Origin: Crocosphaera sp. UHCC 0190
GTDB lineage: Bacteria; Cyanobacteriota; Cyanobacteriia; Cyanobacteriales; Microcystaceae
DNA: 64,000 bases
Direction: 5' to 3'
NCBI RefSeq assembly: GCF_034932065.1
Contig: NZ_JAYGHP010000004.1
Location: 62,001-126,000, forward strand
Under the pieces are notes generated by a model that worked only from the letters and a program-made list of their open reading frames with translations, made no database searches and had not been told where the DNA came from. This document shows, one piece after another, positions 29,301-38,180 of this stretch. The translations under genes were made by a program, and so were the position numbers. Position 1 is the stretch's first letter; the number at the start of each line of letters is the position of its first letter.

Positions 29301-30271
29301 TCCATCCCCACACTTTCTAACGCTAACTTCACGTTTTTTCTCACAGAATTAGCCGAAATATGTAATGATTCCCTTTCTTGTTCCGTCAGTTGAACCTCTA
29401 AAATCCGTTTCACCCCGCGACATCCCAAGAGACAAGGAACTCCAAGATAAATATCCTCCAACCCATATTCTCCCGTCAAATAAGCCGCCGTTGGTAATAA
29501 ACGAGATTGATCTCGTAAAATAGTTTCCACCATCAAACAAGCAGAAGAAGCGGGCGCATAATAAGCCCCTCCCGTTTGTAATAATTTCACCACCTCAGCC
29601 CCACCATTGCGCGTCCTTTCCACCAAACGCTCAATAGTAGCTTGGTCCAACAATTCAGGAATAGGAACCCCGTTAACCGTACAGTAACGAGGTAAAGGTA
29701 ACATCAAGTCCCCATGACCCCCCAAAACCAACGCCGTCACATTGGCCGTTGAGATACCCAATTCCATGGCAATAAAAGTCTGTAAGCGGGAAGAGTCCAA
29801 AACCCCGGCCATTCCCATCACCCGTTGGGGAGGCAGTCCCGTCGCCTTCCAAGCCAAATAGGTCATCACATCGAGGGGGTTGGTAATGATAATAAAAATG
29901 GCATCAGGAGAGTATTTAATCCCTTGCTGAGCCGCATTAACGACAATTTTGGCATTAATTGCCATTAGGTCATCCCGACTGATACCAGGGGTTCTGGCTC
30001 GCCCTGCGGTAATCACAACGACATCAGATCCTGCTGTCTCCTCATAATTATTCGTGCCAATAACTTTGCTATTATGGGACTCAATGCCTTGAGCCGCCAT
30101 TAAATCCAGGGCAATGCCTTGGGGTAAGCCTTCAACAATATCCAGTAACACCACATCGGCTAGATCTTTTTCGGCAATGCGTTGGGCTAAGGTGCGTCCG
30201 ACATTGCCCGCACCAATGACGGAAACACGAAAGGATTGACAAGGAAGCAGGGAGTCATGGGAGACAGTCAT
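29297..30271 (-). CDS. mdh: Malate dehydrogenase (LDH-like)
   Basis: Oxidises malate to oxaloacetate with NAD+. The Rossmann motif VIGAGNVGRTLA and the acidic residue after beta-2 (VVLLDI) indicate NAD preference. ITAGRARTPGISR is the flexible-loop region with substrate arginines; in the family R-x-R gives malate specificity. The catalytic block is LGGHGDLMLPL. The length of 324 aa is normal. ndhO lies 19 nt upstream on the same strand. Confidence 0.92.
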   Translation of the reverse strand: MTVSHDSLLPCQSFRVSVIGAGNVGRTLAQRIAEKDLADVVLLDIVEGLPQGIALDLMAAQGIESHNSKVIGTNNYEETAGSDVVVITAGRARTPGISRDDLMAINAKIVVNAAQQGIKYSPDAIFIIITNPLDVMTYLAWKATGLPPQRVMGMAGVLDSSRLQTFIAMELGISTANVTALVLGGHGDLMLPLPRYCTVNGVPIPELLDQATIERLVERTRNGGAEVVKLLQTGGAYYAPASSACLMVETILRDQSRLLPTAAYLTGEYGLEDIYLGVPCLLGCRGVKRILEVQLTEQERESLHISANSVRKNVKLALESVGMD

Positions 30272-30290
30272 GATTATAGTAAATTGACGC

Positions 30291-30509
30291 TTATTCTAAA
30301 GGTTCTAGTTGGTCGATGCGTAGCCAAACACTGGGGGTAGGGACTGAAAACCTAACTAGGGCGTATTCGTCAGTCAGTTCAAGAATTTCTCCCTTGGTTT
30401 CAAACATATAGGGAGGAAAACGGGTATCACTGGCCTTGGCTTCCAGGCTATTATTTAGCTGTTCTCTTACAGCGCGAACTAATGCACCTTTTTTTATTTT
30501 AGCTGCCAT
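30291..30509 (-). CDS. ndhO: NAD(P)H-quinone oxidoreductase subunit O
   Basis: A 72-aa cyanobacterium/plastid-specific subunit of the photosynthetic NDH-1 complex at the thylakoid membrane, without catalytic residues of its own. The signature is MAAKIKKGALVRAVRE, then RFPPYMFETKGEIL and the ending VWLRIDQLEPL. Length and sequence match NdhO closely. It lies immediately upstream of mdh and may be co-transcribed with it. Confidence 0.93.
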   Translation of the reverse strand: MAAKIKKGALVRAVREQLNNSLEAKASDTRFPPYMFETKGEILELTDEYALVRFSVPTPSVWLRIDQLEPLE

Positions 30510-30708
30510 GATGGTTCATTATGGGAATTTTCCTTACTAAGTTTCGATTGTACACGCAATCTCTAGACAAGGTTCCTTAAAAATTTGTAATTTTTTGAGT
30601 CAGATGCCTTCTTCCTCCTGCCTCTAAATCATTAAGTATTTTTGTTCTGATGCAAGATCTCAGTTAAAATGAGAAACGGACATTCTAACGAGACACTTGA
30701 GAATATAC

Positions 30709-32181
30709 ATGGATATTCGTGGGACAGATACCCCCTTATTAGACTGGAGTGGAGATGCACTCGCTCTTGGTTTATTTGAAAATGCCACAGAGATAACGGG
30801 AGAATTAAAGCAGTTAGACGAAAAACTGGGGAGAACTCTACAAGAATTAATTACAGAAGCAGAATTTGAAGGAAAATCTGGGACTAGCGCAGTCACTCGC
30901 GTTGGTGGTCAGAGTTCTGTCCGTAAAATCATTTTAGTCGGTTTAGGCAAAGCGGATGAGCTAAAATCAAACACCCTGCGCTTAGGGGCAGCAGCGATCG
31001 TCCGTTTAGCCAAAAAAGAGAAAGTCAAAACCCTAGCCATCAGTTTACCCTTGGTGAATGATGATGCAGCAACCACCACGGCTGCGATCGCCGAAGGGTT
31101 AATCTTACCCTTACATCAAGATAACCGCTTCAAGTCCGAACCCGAAGACAAACCCATGAAACTAGAAACCGTAGACATTTTAGGGGTGGGGGAACAAGGG
31201 GAAACCATTAAACGGGCCCAAATTGTTTGTTCTGGGGTCATTTTAGCCAGGGAATTAGTAGCGGCCCCTGCTAATAGCGTAACTCCTGTTACCTTTGCTG
31301 AAACTGCCCAAAAAATCGCCACAGACTACGGGTTAGGAATCGAAATTTTAGAACAAGAAGACTGTGAAAAGTTAGGCATGGGGGCATTTTTAGGGGTTGC
31401 CAAAGCTTCTGATTTACCGCCTAAATTCATTCATTTAACCTATAAACCAGCAGCAACCCCCAAACGCAAAGTCGCTATTGTGGGTAAAAGTCTAACCTTT
31501 GACTCTGGGGGTTTAAACCTGAAAGTGTCAGGGAGTGGCATTGAAACCATGAAAATGGACATGGGAGGTGGGGCCGCGACTTTGGGGGCCGCCCAAGCGA
31601 TCGCCCAATTAAAGCCCGATGTAGAGGTGCATTTTGTTTGTGCAGCTACGGAAAATATGATCAGTGGGCGGGCCCTGCACCCTGGGGATGTTTTAACTGC
31701 TTCAAACGGCAAAACTATCGAAGTTAATAATACTGATGCTGAGGGACGGTTAACCTTGGCTGATGCTTTGGTATTTGCCGAAAAATTAGAAGTTGATGCG
31801 ATCGTAGATTTAGCTACTCTTACCGGGGCCTGTATTGTTGCTTTAGGAGACAATATTTCTGGGTTATGGAGTACAGATGATAATTTAGCCGGAGAAATTA
31901 AAGCCGCAGCAGAAGCAGCCGGGGAAAAGTTCTGGGAAATGCCCTTAGAAGAAAAGTATTTTGAGGGGTTAAAATCTCCCATTGCAGATATGAAAAATAC
32001 GGGGCCAAGGGCCGGGGGTTCGATTACGGCTGCGTTATTTTTAAAGCAGTTTATTAAGGAGACTCCTTGGGCCCATTTAGATGTGGCCGGGCCAGTTTGG
32101 GGTGACAAGGAAAATGGGGTTAATAATGCAGGGGCGACGGGTTTTCCGGTGCGTACCCTGGTTAATTGGGTGTTAAGTTAA
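30709..32181 (+). CDS. pepA: Leucyl aminopeptidase (M17)
   Basis: A 490-aa cytosolic metallo-aminopeptidase. The metal and catalytic residues lie in [15 protein letters not shown] and [14 protein letters not shown] (the M17 signature), with [20 protein letters not shown] after it. The start is the ATG at 30709 (MDIRGTDT); an in-frame TTG at 30697 is the alternative. No close operon partner; a hairpin repeat follows the stop. Confidence 0.94.
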   Translation: MDIRGTDTPLLDWSGDALALGLFENATEITGELKQLDEKLGRTLQELITEAEFEGKSGTSAVTRVGGQSSVRKIILVGLGKADELKSNTLRLGAAAIVRLAKKEKVKTLAISLPLVNDDAATTTAAIAEGLILPLHQDNRFKSEPEDKPMKLETVDILGVGEQGETIKRAQIVCSGVILARELVAAPANSVTPVTFAETAQKIATDYGLGIEILEQEDCEKLGMGAFLGVAKASDLPPKFIHLTYKPAATPKRKVAIVGKSLTFDSGGLNLKVSGSGIETMKMDMGGGAATLGAAQAIAQLKPDVEVHFVCAATENMISGRALHPGDVLTASNGKTIEVNNTDAEGRLTLADALVFAEKLEVDAIVDLATLTGACIVALGDNISGLWSTDDNLAGEIKAAAEAAGEKFWEMPLEEKYFEGLKSPIADMKNTGPRAGGSITAALFLKQFIKETPWAHLDVAGPVWGDKENGVNNAGATGFPVRTLVNWVLS

Positions 32182-32205
32182 TACAGAAGGTGGGAGTGTC
32201 AAATT

Positions 32206-32235
32206 GTAGGTTGGGTTGAGGTAACGAAACCCAAC
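32206..32235. repeat. Inverted repeat GTAGGTTGGGTT...AACCCAAC
   Basis: GTTGGGTT (32210-32217) pairs with AACCCAAC (32228-32235) across a 10-nt loop, just after pepA. It resembles a dispersed hairpin common in cyanobacterial intergenic DNA and could act as a 3' stabiliser. Confidence 0.6.
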
Positions 32236-32252
32236 ATTTCTCACCAACAATC

Positions 32253-32447
32253 TTAATTTTTCTGAAAGCGGCGATGTTGTTCAAGCAATGTAGAAAACTC
32301 CTCAGCATTTACTGATCCATATAATTCGTTTTTAGGTTGAGCATCAACACGATCCATTAATGCTTGAAATGCTGCTTGATCACCTCGATTTTCTAGAACA
32401 TATTTTTTCAGTTCTTCCATGGTCATCATTTGAAACTTAGATTTCAT
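32253..32447 (-). CDS. Small protein, DUF6887-like
   Basis: About 64 aa. The core MMTMEELKKYVLENRGDQAAFQALMDRV matches the 'MT.EELR.YVL.NR.D..AF...MDR' signature of the small cyanobacterial DUF6887 group, usually found just after a DUF6888 gene. The start is the ATG at 32447, with GGAG about 10 nt upstream; upstream in-frame starts are possible (ATG 32468, TTG 32483). The partner gene upstream is present but broken. Function unknown; the pairing suggests a two-protein module. Confidence 0.6.
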   Translation of the reverse strand: MKSKFQMMTMEELKKYVLENRGDQAAFQALMDRVDAQPKNELYGSVNAEEFSTLLEQHRRFQKN

Positions 32448-32619
32448 TAACAAATCTCCAATTTCCATTAGGGTAAATCTCAATCAAAATTTACTCTCCG
32501 GTTATAATTATTGCATTTCCAGTCCTCTGATCTAAACGTACCATATCCACAGAAAGGTACATACTTGTGAGGTTCTGACAAAGCTCGAAGCATCGAAACG
32601 CCTGTTGAGTTGTTGGCAA
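32437..32619 (-). pseudogene. DUF6888-like gene broken by an in-frame stop
   Basis: From a TTG at 32619 the frame reads MPTTQQAFRCFELCQNL..., VDMVRLDQRTGNAIIITGE, then TAA at 32491-32493. It then continues in the same frame as ILIEIYPNGNWRFVNEI to a TAA at 32437-32439. The segment after the stop looks like the normal end of this small family ('I.I.I...G.W.F'), so a single change of GAA to TAA would explain it. It overlaps the start of the DUF6887-like gene, as intact pairs do. The family call is from memory. Confidence 0.55.
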
Positions 32620-32737
32620 ATATTCCGCCCCCCTTGACTATAACTTAATTTATCTCACGATACAGTGCGATCTGCTCCGCAGTGCCTTCGGCAACGCCGA
32701 TTTTGTAGTGGGTTGTTTCAACTAAATTGGTGCATTA

Positions 32738-32762
32738 GTAGAGTGGGCATTGCCCACCCTAC
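32738..32762. repeat. GTAG-armed palindrome, TGGGCATTGCCCA type
   Basis: Arms GTAGAGTGGGC and GCCCACCCTAC around ATT, directly after the VKOR stop. The same sequence type is at 50825-50849. A hairpin here could end or protect the VKOR transcript. Confidence 0.8.
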
Positions 32763-32767
32763 AATAA

Positions 32768-33745
32768 TTAACGGCCAGGCATCGTGTATTTAAAGTTCGT
32801 TGGTCCCGTATAACCAGAAACTTTGGCCAATTTTTCAGGAAGTTGGGCTCCTGAGAGTCTTTCTCCCTTAATATCCCAAGTAGGAAAAGATTCAATTTTA
32901 GCCGCCGCACAAGCATCAGGCTGAGGATTTTTCCCTCTGGGATCACATTCAATATACGTTATTTCTTGGACTGCTGCTTCTCCCAATAACTGTTTTTGTT
33001 CATAACAGTGGGGACACCAAAAGGCCCCATACATTTTGCCTCCAACCTTAGTGAGATTTTGGGCTAAAGCAATTTCTGCTTCCCCTGACTCTGTAGTGAT
33101 TTTCCAACCATCAGGAGGCTGAGGGGCAGTAGTTGTTGTTTCAATGGGTAAACGTCCTTCAGCCGTTGGCCCGTTAACATTAGCATAAACTCCCAAGGTT
33201 CCGACTAAGGTAATCATCGCAACGACAATGGGAATAAAAAAGATTTGACCCACTTCTTCCCATTCTCGACCAAAAATACTTAATCCCATTAAACTAAGGG
33301 AGAAGATAGCAGATCCAATACAGTAATAACAAACAGACTGCAATTCAGTGGCTAAAATATACATTAAATAGCCACTAAAAACCGCCATAGAAGTTCCCCC
33401 TGCTAAGAGGAATAACCATGTCCACTCATCTAATTGTTTTCTGAAACTTTTATTACTTTCCGGTTTAATTAATAAAGGCCCCAAGGCAGCCGTGGCCATA
33501 CTACTATAAGCAAGAAACCCAAATAAACTTAAGGGTAAGCCAAAAACAAGGGCATAGGGACTATCAAGAACACTTTTACATCCAGAGACGAAGTTTTCCG
33601 CATCTCCGGCCCCACAGGCTACTTCCCCCCCACTTAGTTTCGTAATGGTGAGATAGGCGGTTAGAATCGCCCCCGCAATGGCGATCGCACCGATGATCGG
33701 ACGGGACCAACGATAAATCCAAGGAACAGAACGTCTACGACTCAT
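32768..33745 (-). CDS. VKOR-family thiol oxidoreductase fused to a thioredoxin-like domain
   Basis: A 325-aa membrane protein that drives disulfide-bond formation. The N-terminal four-to-five-helix VKOR domain carries loop cysteines (GGEVACGAGD and VSGCKSV) and the quinone-side CX2C (YYCIGS preceded by VC). The C-terminal thioredoxin-like domain carries FWCPHCYEQKQ. This fusion is typical of cyanobacteria, where it oxidises lumenal and periplasmic proteins using a quinone acceptor. Confidence 0.92.
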   Translation of the reverse strand: MSRRRSVPWIYRWSRPIIGAIAIAGAILTAYLTITKLSGGEVACGAGDAENFVSGCKSVLDSPYALVFGLPLSLFGFLAYSSMATAALGPLLIKPESNKSFRKQLDEWTWLFLLAGGTSMAVFSGYLMYILATELQSVCYYCIGSAIFSLSLMGLSIFGREWEEVGQIFFIPIVVAMITLVGTLGVYANVNGPTAEGRLPIETTTTAPQPPDGWKITTESGEAEIALAQNLTKVGGKMYGAFWCPHCYEQKQLLGEAAVQEITYIECDPRGKNPQPDACAAAKIESFPTWDIKGERLSGAQLPEKLAKVSGYTGPTNFKYTMPGR

Positions 33746-33794
33746 AATAGTTACGATTTAGCAAATCATCATTACTGCTGATTTTAGCAAGGTC

Positions 33795-34643
33795 TTACGT
33801 TGTCAGTTTGAGAGGTTGCTGAGATTTTGATTTTTCTTTAGATGCACTCACTTGTTGGGCCGCTTCTACAAATTGGGCCACCCGAATGGGATCAATGGGT
33901 TCGCTGATTTTGCCATGACGTTTCAGGGAACTGGCCACAATTACCCCATCTGCTGCGGTCATTAATTGTTCAATATTATCCCAATTAGCCCCACTCCCAA
34001 TAAAGACAGGGGTTCCTTTAGCAGCGGCCACAGCTAATTCTAAGTCTTCGAGACTGGGGGGACTACCTGTGGCCCACCCTGAGAGAATGACCCCATCAGC
34101 AAGTCCTCGTTCAATGGTATCTTGAACTGCTGTGGTTAAGTTGGGAGTTCCTAAGGGTCGGGCGTGTTTGACTAAAACATCGGCTAAAATGGCCACGTCG
34201 GCAGCTAATTCCCGGCGATACTTTAGTAATTCATGGGCCCGCCCTTCAATTAACCCTTGATCGGTGGCCATAATGCCCGTTAAGACGTTGACACGGATAA
34301 ATTGGGCATTAATCGTAGACGCGATCGCCATCGCCCCTAATGCGTCATTTCTTAGCAAGTTAATGCCCACAGGAACCACCACCAGGTTTTTGATGCGATC
34401 GACAATTAAGGTCATGGCACTAATTACGGCCGGATCTACCCGATCTTTGGTAAAGGGGGCATCAAAGAAGTTTTCGACAATAATACCATTTACCCCCCCT
34501 GCGGCCAGGGCGGTGGCTTCTTGTTCAGCCCGTTCAATGACTGCTGTTAAACTGCCTCCCCAACGGGCAGAAGTGGGCAGGGGTAAGAGGTGAACGACAC
34601 CAATAATTGGGTTTGTCGTGTTGAATGTTTGAGTCAAGTCCAC
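33795..34643 (-). CDS. btpA: BtpA-family protein (photosystem I biogenesis)
   Basis: A 282-aa TIM-barrel-like protein: IGVVHLLPLPTSARWGG at the N-terminus, GGVNGIIVENFFDAPF, VPVGINLLRNDALGAMAIA and ADGVILSGWATGSPPS, the full BtpA/SgcQ signature. In Synechocystis BtpA is a thylakoid-associated factor needed for stable accumulation of PSI reaction-centre proteins. The start is the GTG at 34643. It is followed by VKOR on the same strand 49 nt away. Confidence 0.9.
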   Translation of the reverse strand: MDLTQTFNTTNPIIGVVHLLPLPTSARWGGSLTAVIERAEQEATALAAGGVNGIIVENFFDAPFTKDRVDPAVISAMTLIVDRIKNLVVVPVGINLLRNDALGAMAIASTINAQFIRVNVLTGIMATDQGLIEGRAHELLKYRRELAADVAILADVLVKHARPLGTPNLTTAVQDTIERGLADGVILSGWATGSPPSLEDLELAVAAAKGTPVFIGSGANWDNIEQLMTAADGVIVASSLKRHGKISEPIDPIRVAQFVEAAQQVSASKEKSKSQQPLKLTT

Positions 34644-35119
34644 TGAATCTACCTAATGGTCGACTACGGTTGATGCCGTCTGAATTGAGAACCAACTACA
34701 AATTGTATCTTAATTGGGAACCGATCAAGAAGTCAGAAGTTGTCGGGGCGGGTTTTTGTCGAAAATCGATGATTCTCACCAATCGGTTAAATTAACTCGC
34801 CCGCATAAAAGTCAGACGTTAATTTTTGATGATAAGTCTAAGCTGAAAACGCCTTATTATCTTGAGCAAATAACCAGTCTAAATTAGCTTTAATCATTAA
34901 TTTTGTCTGATGGTTTCTTGGAGGTGCTTGTCTGATTTTAGCTTCATAACTCTTGCACTACAGTAGGCCAATGCACTACCCACCTTATCCCTTTTCAACT
35001 TTAATCGTTCAATAATCTATATTTTGAATTAAATATTATTAAAATACTTGACTTCCCCCCCCTTGTGCTATGGTTGCGGCGTTGATGTCAAATTTTCTAA
35101 ATTTAATCGTTTTTGAGAA
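34644..35119. other. 476-bp intergenic region with a C-tract promoter
   Basis: The only feature I can support is the C-tract promoter-like element near its right end (35048-35074). The rest is AT-rich with no ORF, tRNA or recognisable riboswitch. Confidence 0.5.
35048..35074 (+). promoter_or_regulatory. C-tract promoter-like element of PEP-CTERM gene, copy 1
   Basis: TTGACT (35048-35053), a run of eight C, then TTGTGC and TATGGT (35069-35074) preceded by TG as in extended -10 boxes; the spacing is 15 nt. The upstream AAAATAC and downstream GGTTGCG are also shared with the copy at 59624. It lies about 45 nt before the PEP-CTERM start codon. Confidence 0.55.
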
Positions 35120-35863
35120 ATGAGAAAATCTTTGAACCTAACTTTAGCTGGCGTGATTTTAGGGACAAGCACACCTCTGTTATTAGCTGGAGAAACTTTA
35201 GCAGCTACCCTACCTAATTTAGCCCCAGGTTCCCAGTTTCGCTACGTCTTTGTGACTTCTGAAACTCGTGATCCTAGCAGCACTGACATTTCCGACTATA
35301 ATACTTTTGTCAATAATGTTGCTGTTCTAGGGACTGAAACTAGCAATATTCAGGGAGATTGGAAAGCGATTGTTTCTACGGCTACTACCAATGCTAAGGT
35401 TAATACTAATACCCTTGGAGATGCTGGAGTTCCTATCTTTCGAGTTGATGGGGTAAAAGTCGCTGATGACTATAGTGATTTGTGGGATTTTAGTATAGAT
35501 AATCCCATCAACATTACTGAAAATGGCGTTGTAGGAGGCACGTTTTTCGTATATACAGGCTCTCCCGACATCTTGGTATAAAATGTATAATCAGCTACAA
35601 TACTTAAGATGGTGGGTTACGACGCGGATTAAAACTTATTAGTTTTTCATCAAAATCATAGCCGCGTCTAACCCACCCTACGAATTATAAGCTTTACTTA
35701 TCACCACAAGTACGGGAGAGCCTCCCTGTATGCCATCTCTTCTATTCAAGAGGTTCCAGCAGCAGTTCCCGAACCCTTAACTATTTTAGGTGCAGGAACG
35801 GCTGTTGCCTTTGGTTCTGCTTTCAAAAGAAAATTGTCTCAAAAGCCGGCGAAACGAAGTTAA
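35120..35863 (+). pseudogene. PEP-CTERM protein gene split by a 165-bp insertion
   Basis: The 5' part (35120-35557, 146 codons) encodes a signal peptide (LTLAGVILGTSTPLLLAGE...ALA-type end) and a mature domain. The frame then enters an insertion and stops after GSPDILV at 35581. Beyond the insertion, 35723-35863 encodes SLYAISSIQEVPAAVPEPLT, a hydrophobic helix and KRKLSQKPAKRS, a perfect PEP-CTERM signal. Removing 35558-35722 (exactly 55 codons) rejoins both halves in frame. The truncated product would be secreted but not sorted. A C-tract promoter precedes it. Confidence 0.8.
35558..35722. mobile_element. GGCTCTCCCG-ended small element, copy 1 (inside PEP-CTERM gene)
   Basis: 165 bp, with inverted ends GGCTCTCCCG and CGGGAGAGCC. 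The subterminal sequence CTTATCACCACAAGTA on the right and ACATCTTGG on the left are shared with the copy at 56490-56644. The centre holds a different cargo, a large inverted repeat GGTGGGTTACGACGCGG / CCGCGTCTAACCCACC (about 35611-35683). It encodes no protein. No clean target duplication is visible, so it may be old or have inserted by another route. Confidence 0.7.
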
Positions 35864-35928
35864 TTATCATAATTCGTGGGCATAACGGTATTATCTTTGT
35901 ACAAGTTTGATGATTGCTGTTTCTGATG

Positions 35929-35956
35929 GTAGGGGTCAATGGCCGTTGACCCCTAC
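35929..35956. repeat. GTAGGGG-armed palindrome
   Basis: Arms GTAGGGGTCAA/TTGACCCCTAC around TGGCCG; one position is a T opposite G and would be a wobble pair in RNA. Same type as 12762-12789. It lies between the PEP-CTERM remnant and the small coiled-coil gene. Confidence 0.85.
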
Positions 35957-36016
35957 AAGGTTTAGGAAGATAATAAAGTTAGTTCCCTAGCAATATTTCA
36001 GATAGGAGTTTAACTG

Positions 36017-36310
36017 ATGAGTCAAACACCCATCACTGTGACTTACTCGTTAGAAGAAATTTTAAAGGAGATCAACGGTAAATTAGACACCCTTCAAAAA
36101 GATGTTAATGATCTCAAAATAGGACAAGTGAGATTAGAAGAAAAATTAACAGGAGAAATCAAAGCCCTTGATATAGAAGTCAAAGGAATTAATAAGAGAT
36201 TGGATAGCCAAGAGTTTATCAATCGTTCTGTGGCAGTTGGCTTTATTTTAGCGATTGGGACAGGGATAATTAAACTATTCTTCCCAAACTTTCCTAACTT
36301 ACCCCATTAA
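36017..36310 (+). CDS. Small coiled-coil protein with C-terminal membrane helix
   Basis: 97 aa: a charged helical region (YSLEEILKEINGKLDTLQKD to NKRLDSQEF) predicted to form a coiled coil, then one hydrophobic helix (FILAIGTGIIKLFF) and a short tail. TAGGAG precedes the ATG. The layout matches the gene at 15418-15756, without its tandem heptads. No function can be assigned. Confidence 0.65.
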   Translation: MSQTPITVTYSLEEILKEINGKLDTLQKDVNDLKIGQVRLEEKLTGEIKALDIEVKGINKRLDSQEFINRSVAVGFILAIGTGIIKLFFPNFPNLPH

Positions 36311-36365
36311 TTAAGACTTTCCCTCGTTAATAATTAATGATCACCAGTGTATTTCTCTACTGTGA

Positions 36366-37457
36366 TCAAACATTAAACCTAAATAACATCACATCTCCTT
36401 CTTTAACGACATATTCTTTACCCTCGCTACGCACTAAGCCTTTTTCTTTCGCAACCGTCATGGTTTTACAAACAACTAAATCATCATAAGCGACGGTTTC
36501 AGCGCGAATAAATCCCCGTTCAAAATCCGTATGAATAACTCCTGCTGCTTGGGGTGCTTTCATCCCTGCATGAATTGTCCAAGCGCGAGTTTCTTGGGGG
36601 CCAGTGGTTAAATAAGTCCTTAAACCCAATAATTCATAAGTTGCTCTAATTAAGGATTTTAAACCCCCTTCTTTGACTCCTAATGCTTCTAAATAATCCG
36701 CTTTTTCTTCGTCGGGAATTTCTACTAATTCTGATTCTACTTGAGCAGAAACAATGACAACTTTTGCCTTATCAATAGCGGCAATTTTTTTGACTTCCTC
36801 TACCCAATCATTCCCTGTAGCTAAGTCATCTTCTGACACATTAGCAGCATAAATAATCGGTTTACGGGTGAGAAGTTCCAAGGGTTTAATTAATTCGTCT
36901 TCTTCTTCTGTTAACTCAACATGACGGGCCCCAATTCCTTCATTCAGCGCAGCGACAATCTTCTCTAATGCGGGTATTTCTTCTTGGCCTTCTTTTTTGC
37001 CCTTAACTTGTTTTCTCACCCGTTCTAGGCGTTTTTCGGCTTGATATAGGTCAGCTAAGGCAAGCTCTAAATTGATGACTTCGATGTCTCTAGTGGGGTC
37101 AACGGAACCGGAAACGTGAATAATATCATCATCATCGAAACAGCGCACGACGTGAACAATAGCATCTACTTCCCGTATATTAGCTAAGAATTGGTTGCCT
37201 AAACCTTCTCCTTGACTTGCGCCTTTAACTAATCCGGCAATATCCACAAATTCCATGCGGGTAGGGACAATTTTCTCTGATTTTGAAAGTTCTGCTAGGA
37301 TGGTTAATCTTTCGTCAGGAACAGCGACAACCCCCACATTCGGTTCTATGGTACAAAAGGGGAAGTTAGCAGCCTCTGCCTTGGCATTGGCAACTAGGGC
37401 GTTAAATAGGGTCGATTTACCGACATTGGGCAGTCCAACTATTCCAGCTTTTAGCAT
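36366..37457 (-). CDS. ychF: Redox-regulated ATPase YchF (Obg family)
   Basis: A 363-aa P-loop protein. G1 is GLPNVGKSTLF (residues 8-18) and G3 is DIAGLVKGASQGEGLGN. The G4 position reads YAANVSED instead of NKxD, which is the reason the family prefers ATP. The C-terminal TGS domain ends with VVKEGDVMLFRFNV. It binds ribosomes and takes part in stress responses. Start ATG at 37457. Confidence 0.95.
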   Translation of the reverse strand: MLKAGIVGLPNVGKSTLFNALVANAKAEAANFPFCTIEPNVGVVAVPDERLTILAELSKSEKIVPTRMEFVDIAGLVKGASQGEGLGNQFLANIREVDAIVHVVRCFDDDDIIHVSGSVDPTRDIEVINLELALADLYQAEKRLERVRKQVKGKKEGQEEIPALEKIVAALNEGIGARHVELTEEEDELIKPLELLTRKPIIYAANVSEDDLATGNDWVEEVKKIAAIDKAKVVIVSAQVESELVEIPDEEKADYLEALGVKEGGLKSLIRATYELLGLRTYLTTGPQETRAWTIHAGMKAPQAAGVIHTDFERGFIRAETVAYDDLVVCKTMTVAKEKGLVRSEGKEYVVKEGDVMLFRFNV

Positions 37458-37535
37458 TTATCGCTTATTCATGATCAATGAGTCCTTATTCATTATCAGT
37501 GATCAATGAAAAATAATCAATTTACCTATTGTCTT

Positions 37536-38026
37536 TTAAGAATTAATTGCTTGACGATAAGCACGAACCATTTGCGGTTCTTCAGCAGGATCAATATATT
37601 CGGCTAATTTATTCAAATCAAGTTCAGATAATAATTGACTTTGCGATGTTTCTTGATACCCTTCATCGGTATTAATCAACTGATAAAGGGTAAATTTACC
37701 CCCTTGCCAAAATAATACTTCAGGAACGCTTCTTTTTTATAAGTTGCTGAACCACACCCGTATAAATCAATCTCTTTTTCTAGGGCATAAATTTCAATTA
37801 AACGTCCAATCAGCGTTTTGATCATTTCATCTTCTGGAGAATTGGTCATAATTTCAAGATTTCCTTCCAGATAACTTAAACGCACTAATGGTTTATGATT
37901 GAACATTTGTACAAGATTTTCGTATTCTTCCCAAGTCATATTGCTTAAGTGAATACGGGGTTCTGCTATAATCGAATTGAAAAGTTTTTCTAGATCCGAT
38001 GTTGCAATATCTAAGGTAACTTTCAT
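37536..38026 (-). pseudogene. Uma2-family gene with internal deletion and frameshift
   Basis: The 5' part (38026 to about 37730) encodes a normal Uma2 start: SNMTWEEYENLVQ, RLSYLEGNLEIMTNSPEDE, GCGSATYKKEA. The usual next ~50 residues with the catalytic 'PDLAIEV' core are missing. The frame shifts, and the remainder (VPEVLFWQGGKFTLYQLIN..., LLSELDLNKLAEYI) is readable in another frame to a TAA at 37536-37538. The open frame ends early at 37676 after 116 codons. Not functional as a nuclease. Confidence 0.75.
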
Positions 38027-38180
38027 ACTTGTTTTCTGTTAAAAATGATTCTTGATGATTCAATCATGATAACGGGAAAATTTTCAGAACCAAAATTTAG
38101 GTTGTAGCGATCGCATCTCTGAAAAAAGTCCCCTCACTATCTTTCAGTCTATAATCCCACAAAATAGGTAGTTTTGCGTT

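Noticed and set aside
31440-32108. Long open frame on the minus strand opposite pepA (222 codons)
   Set aside because: It is the complement of the strongly conserved pepA gene, has no family-like sequence, and reflects codon bias of the real gene.
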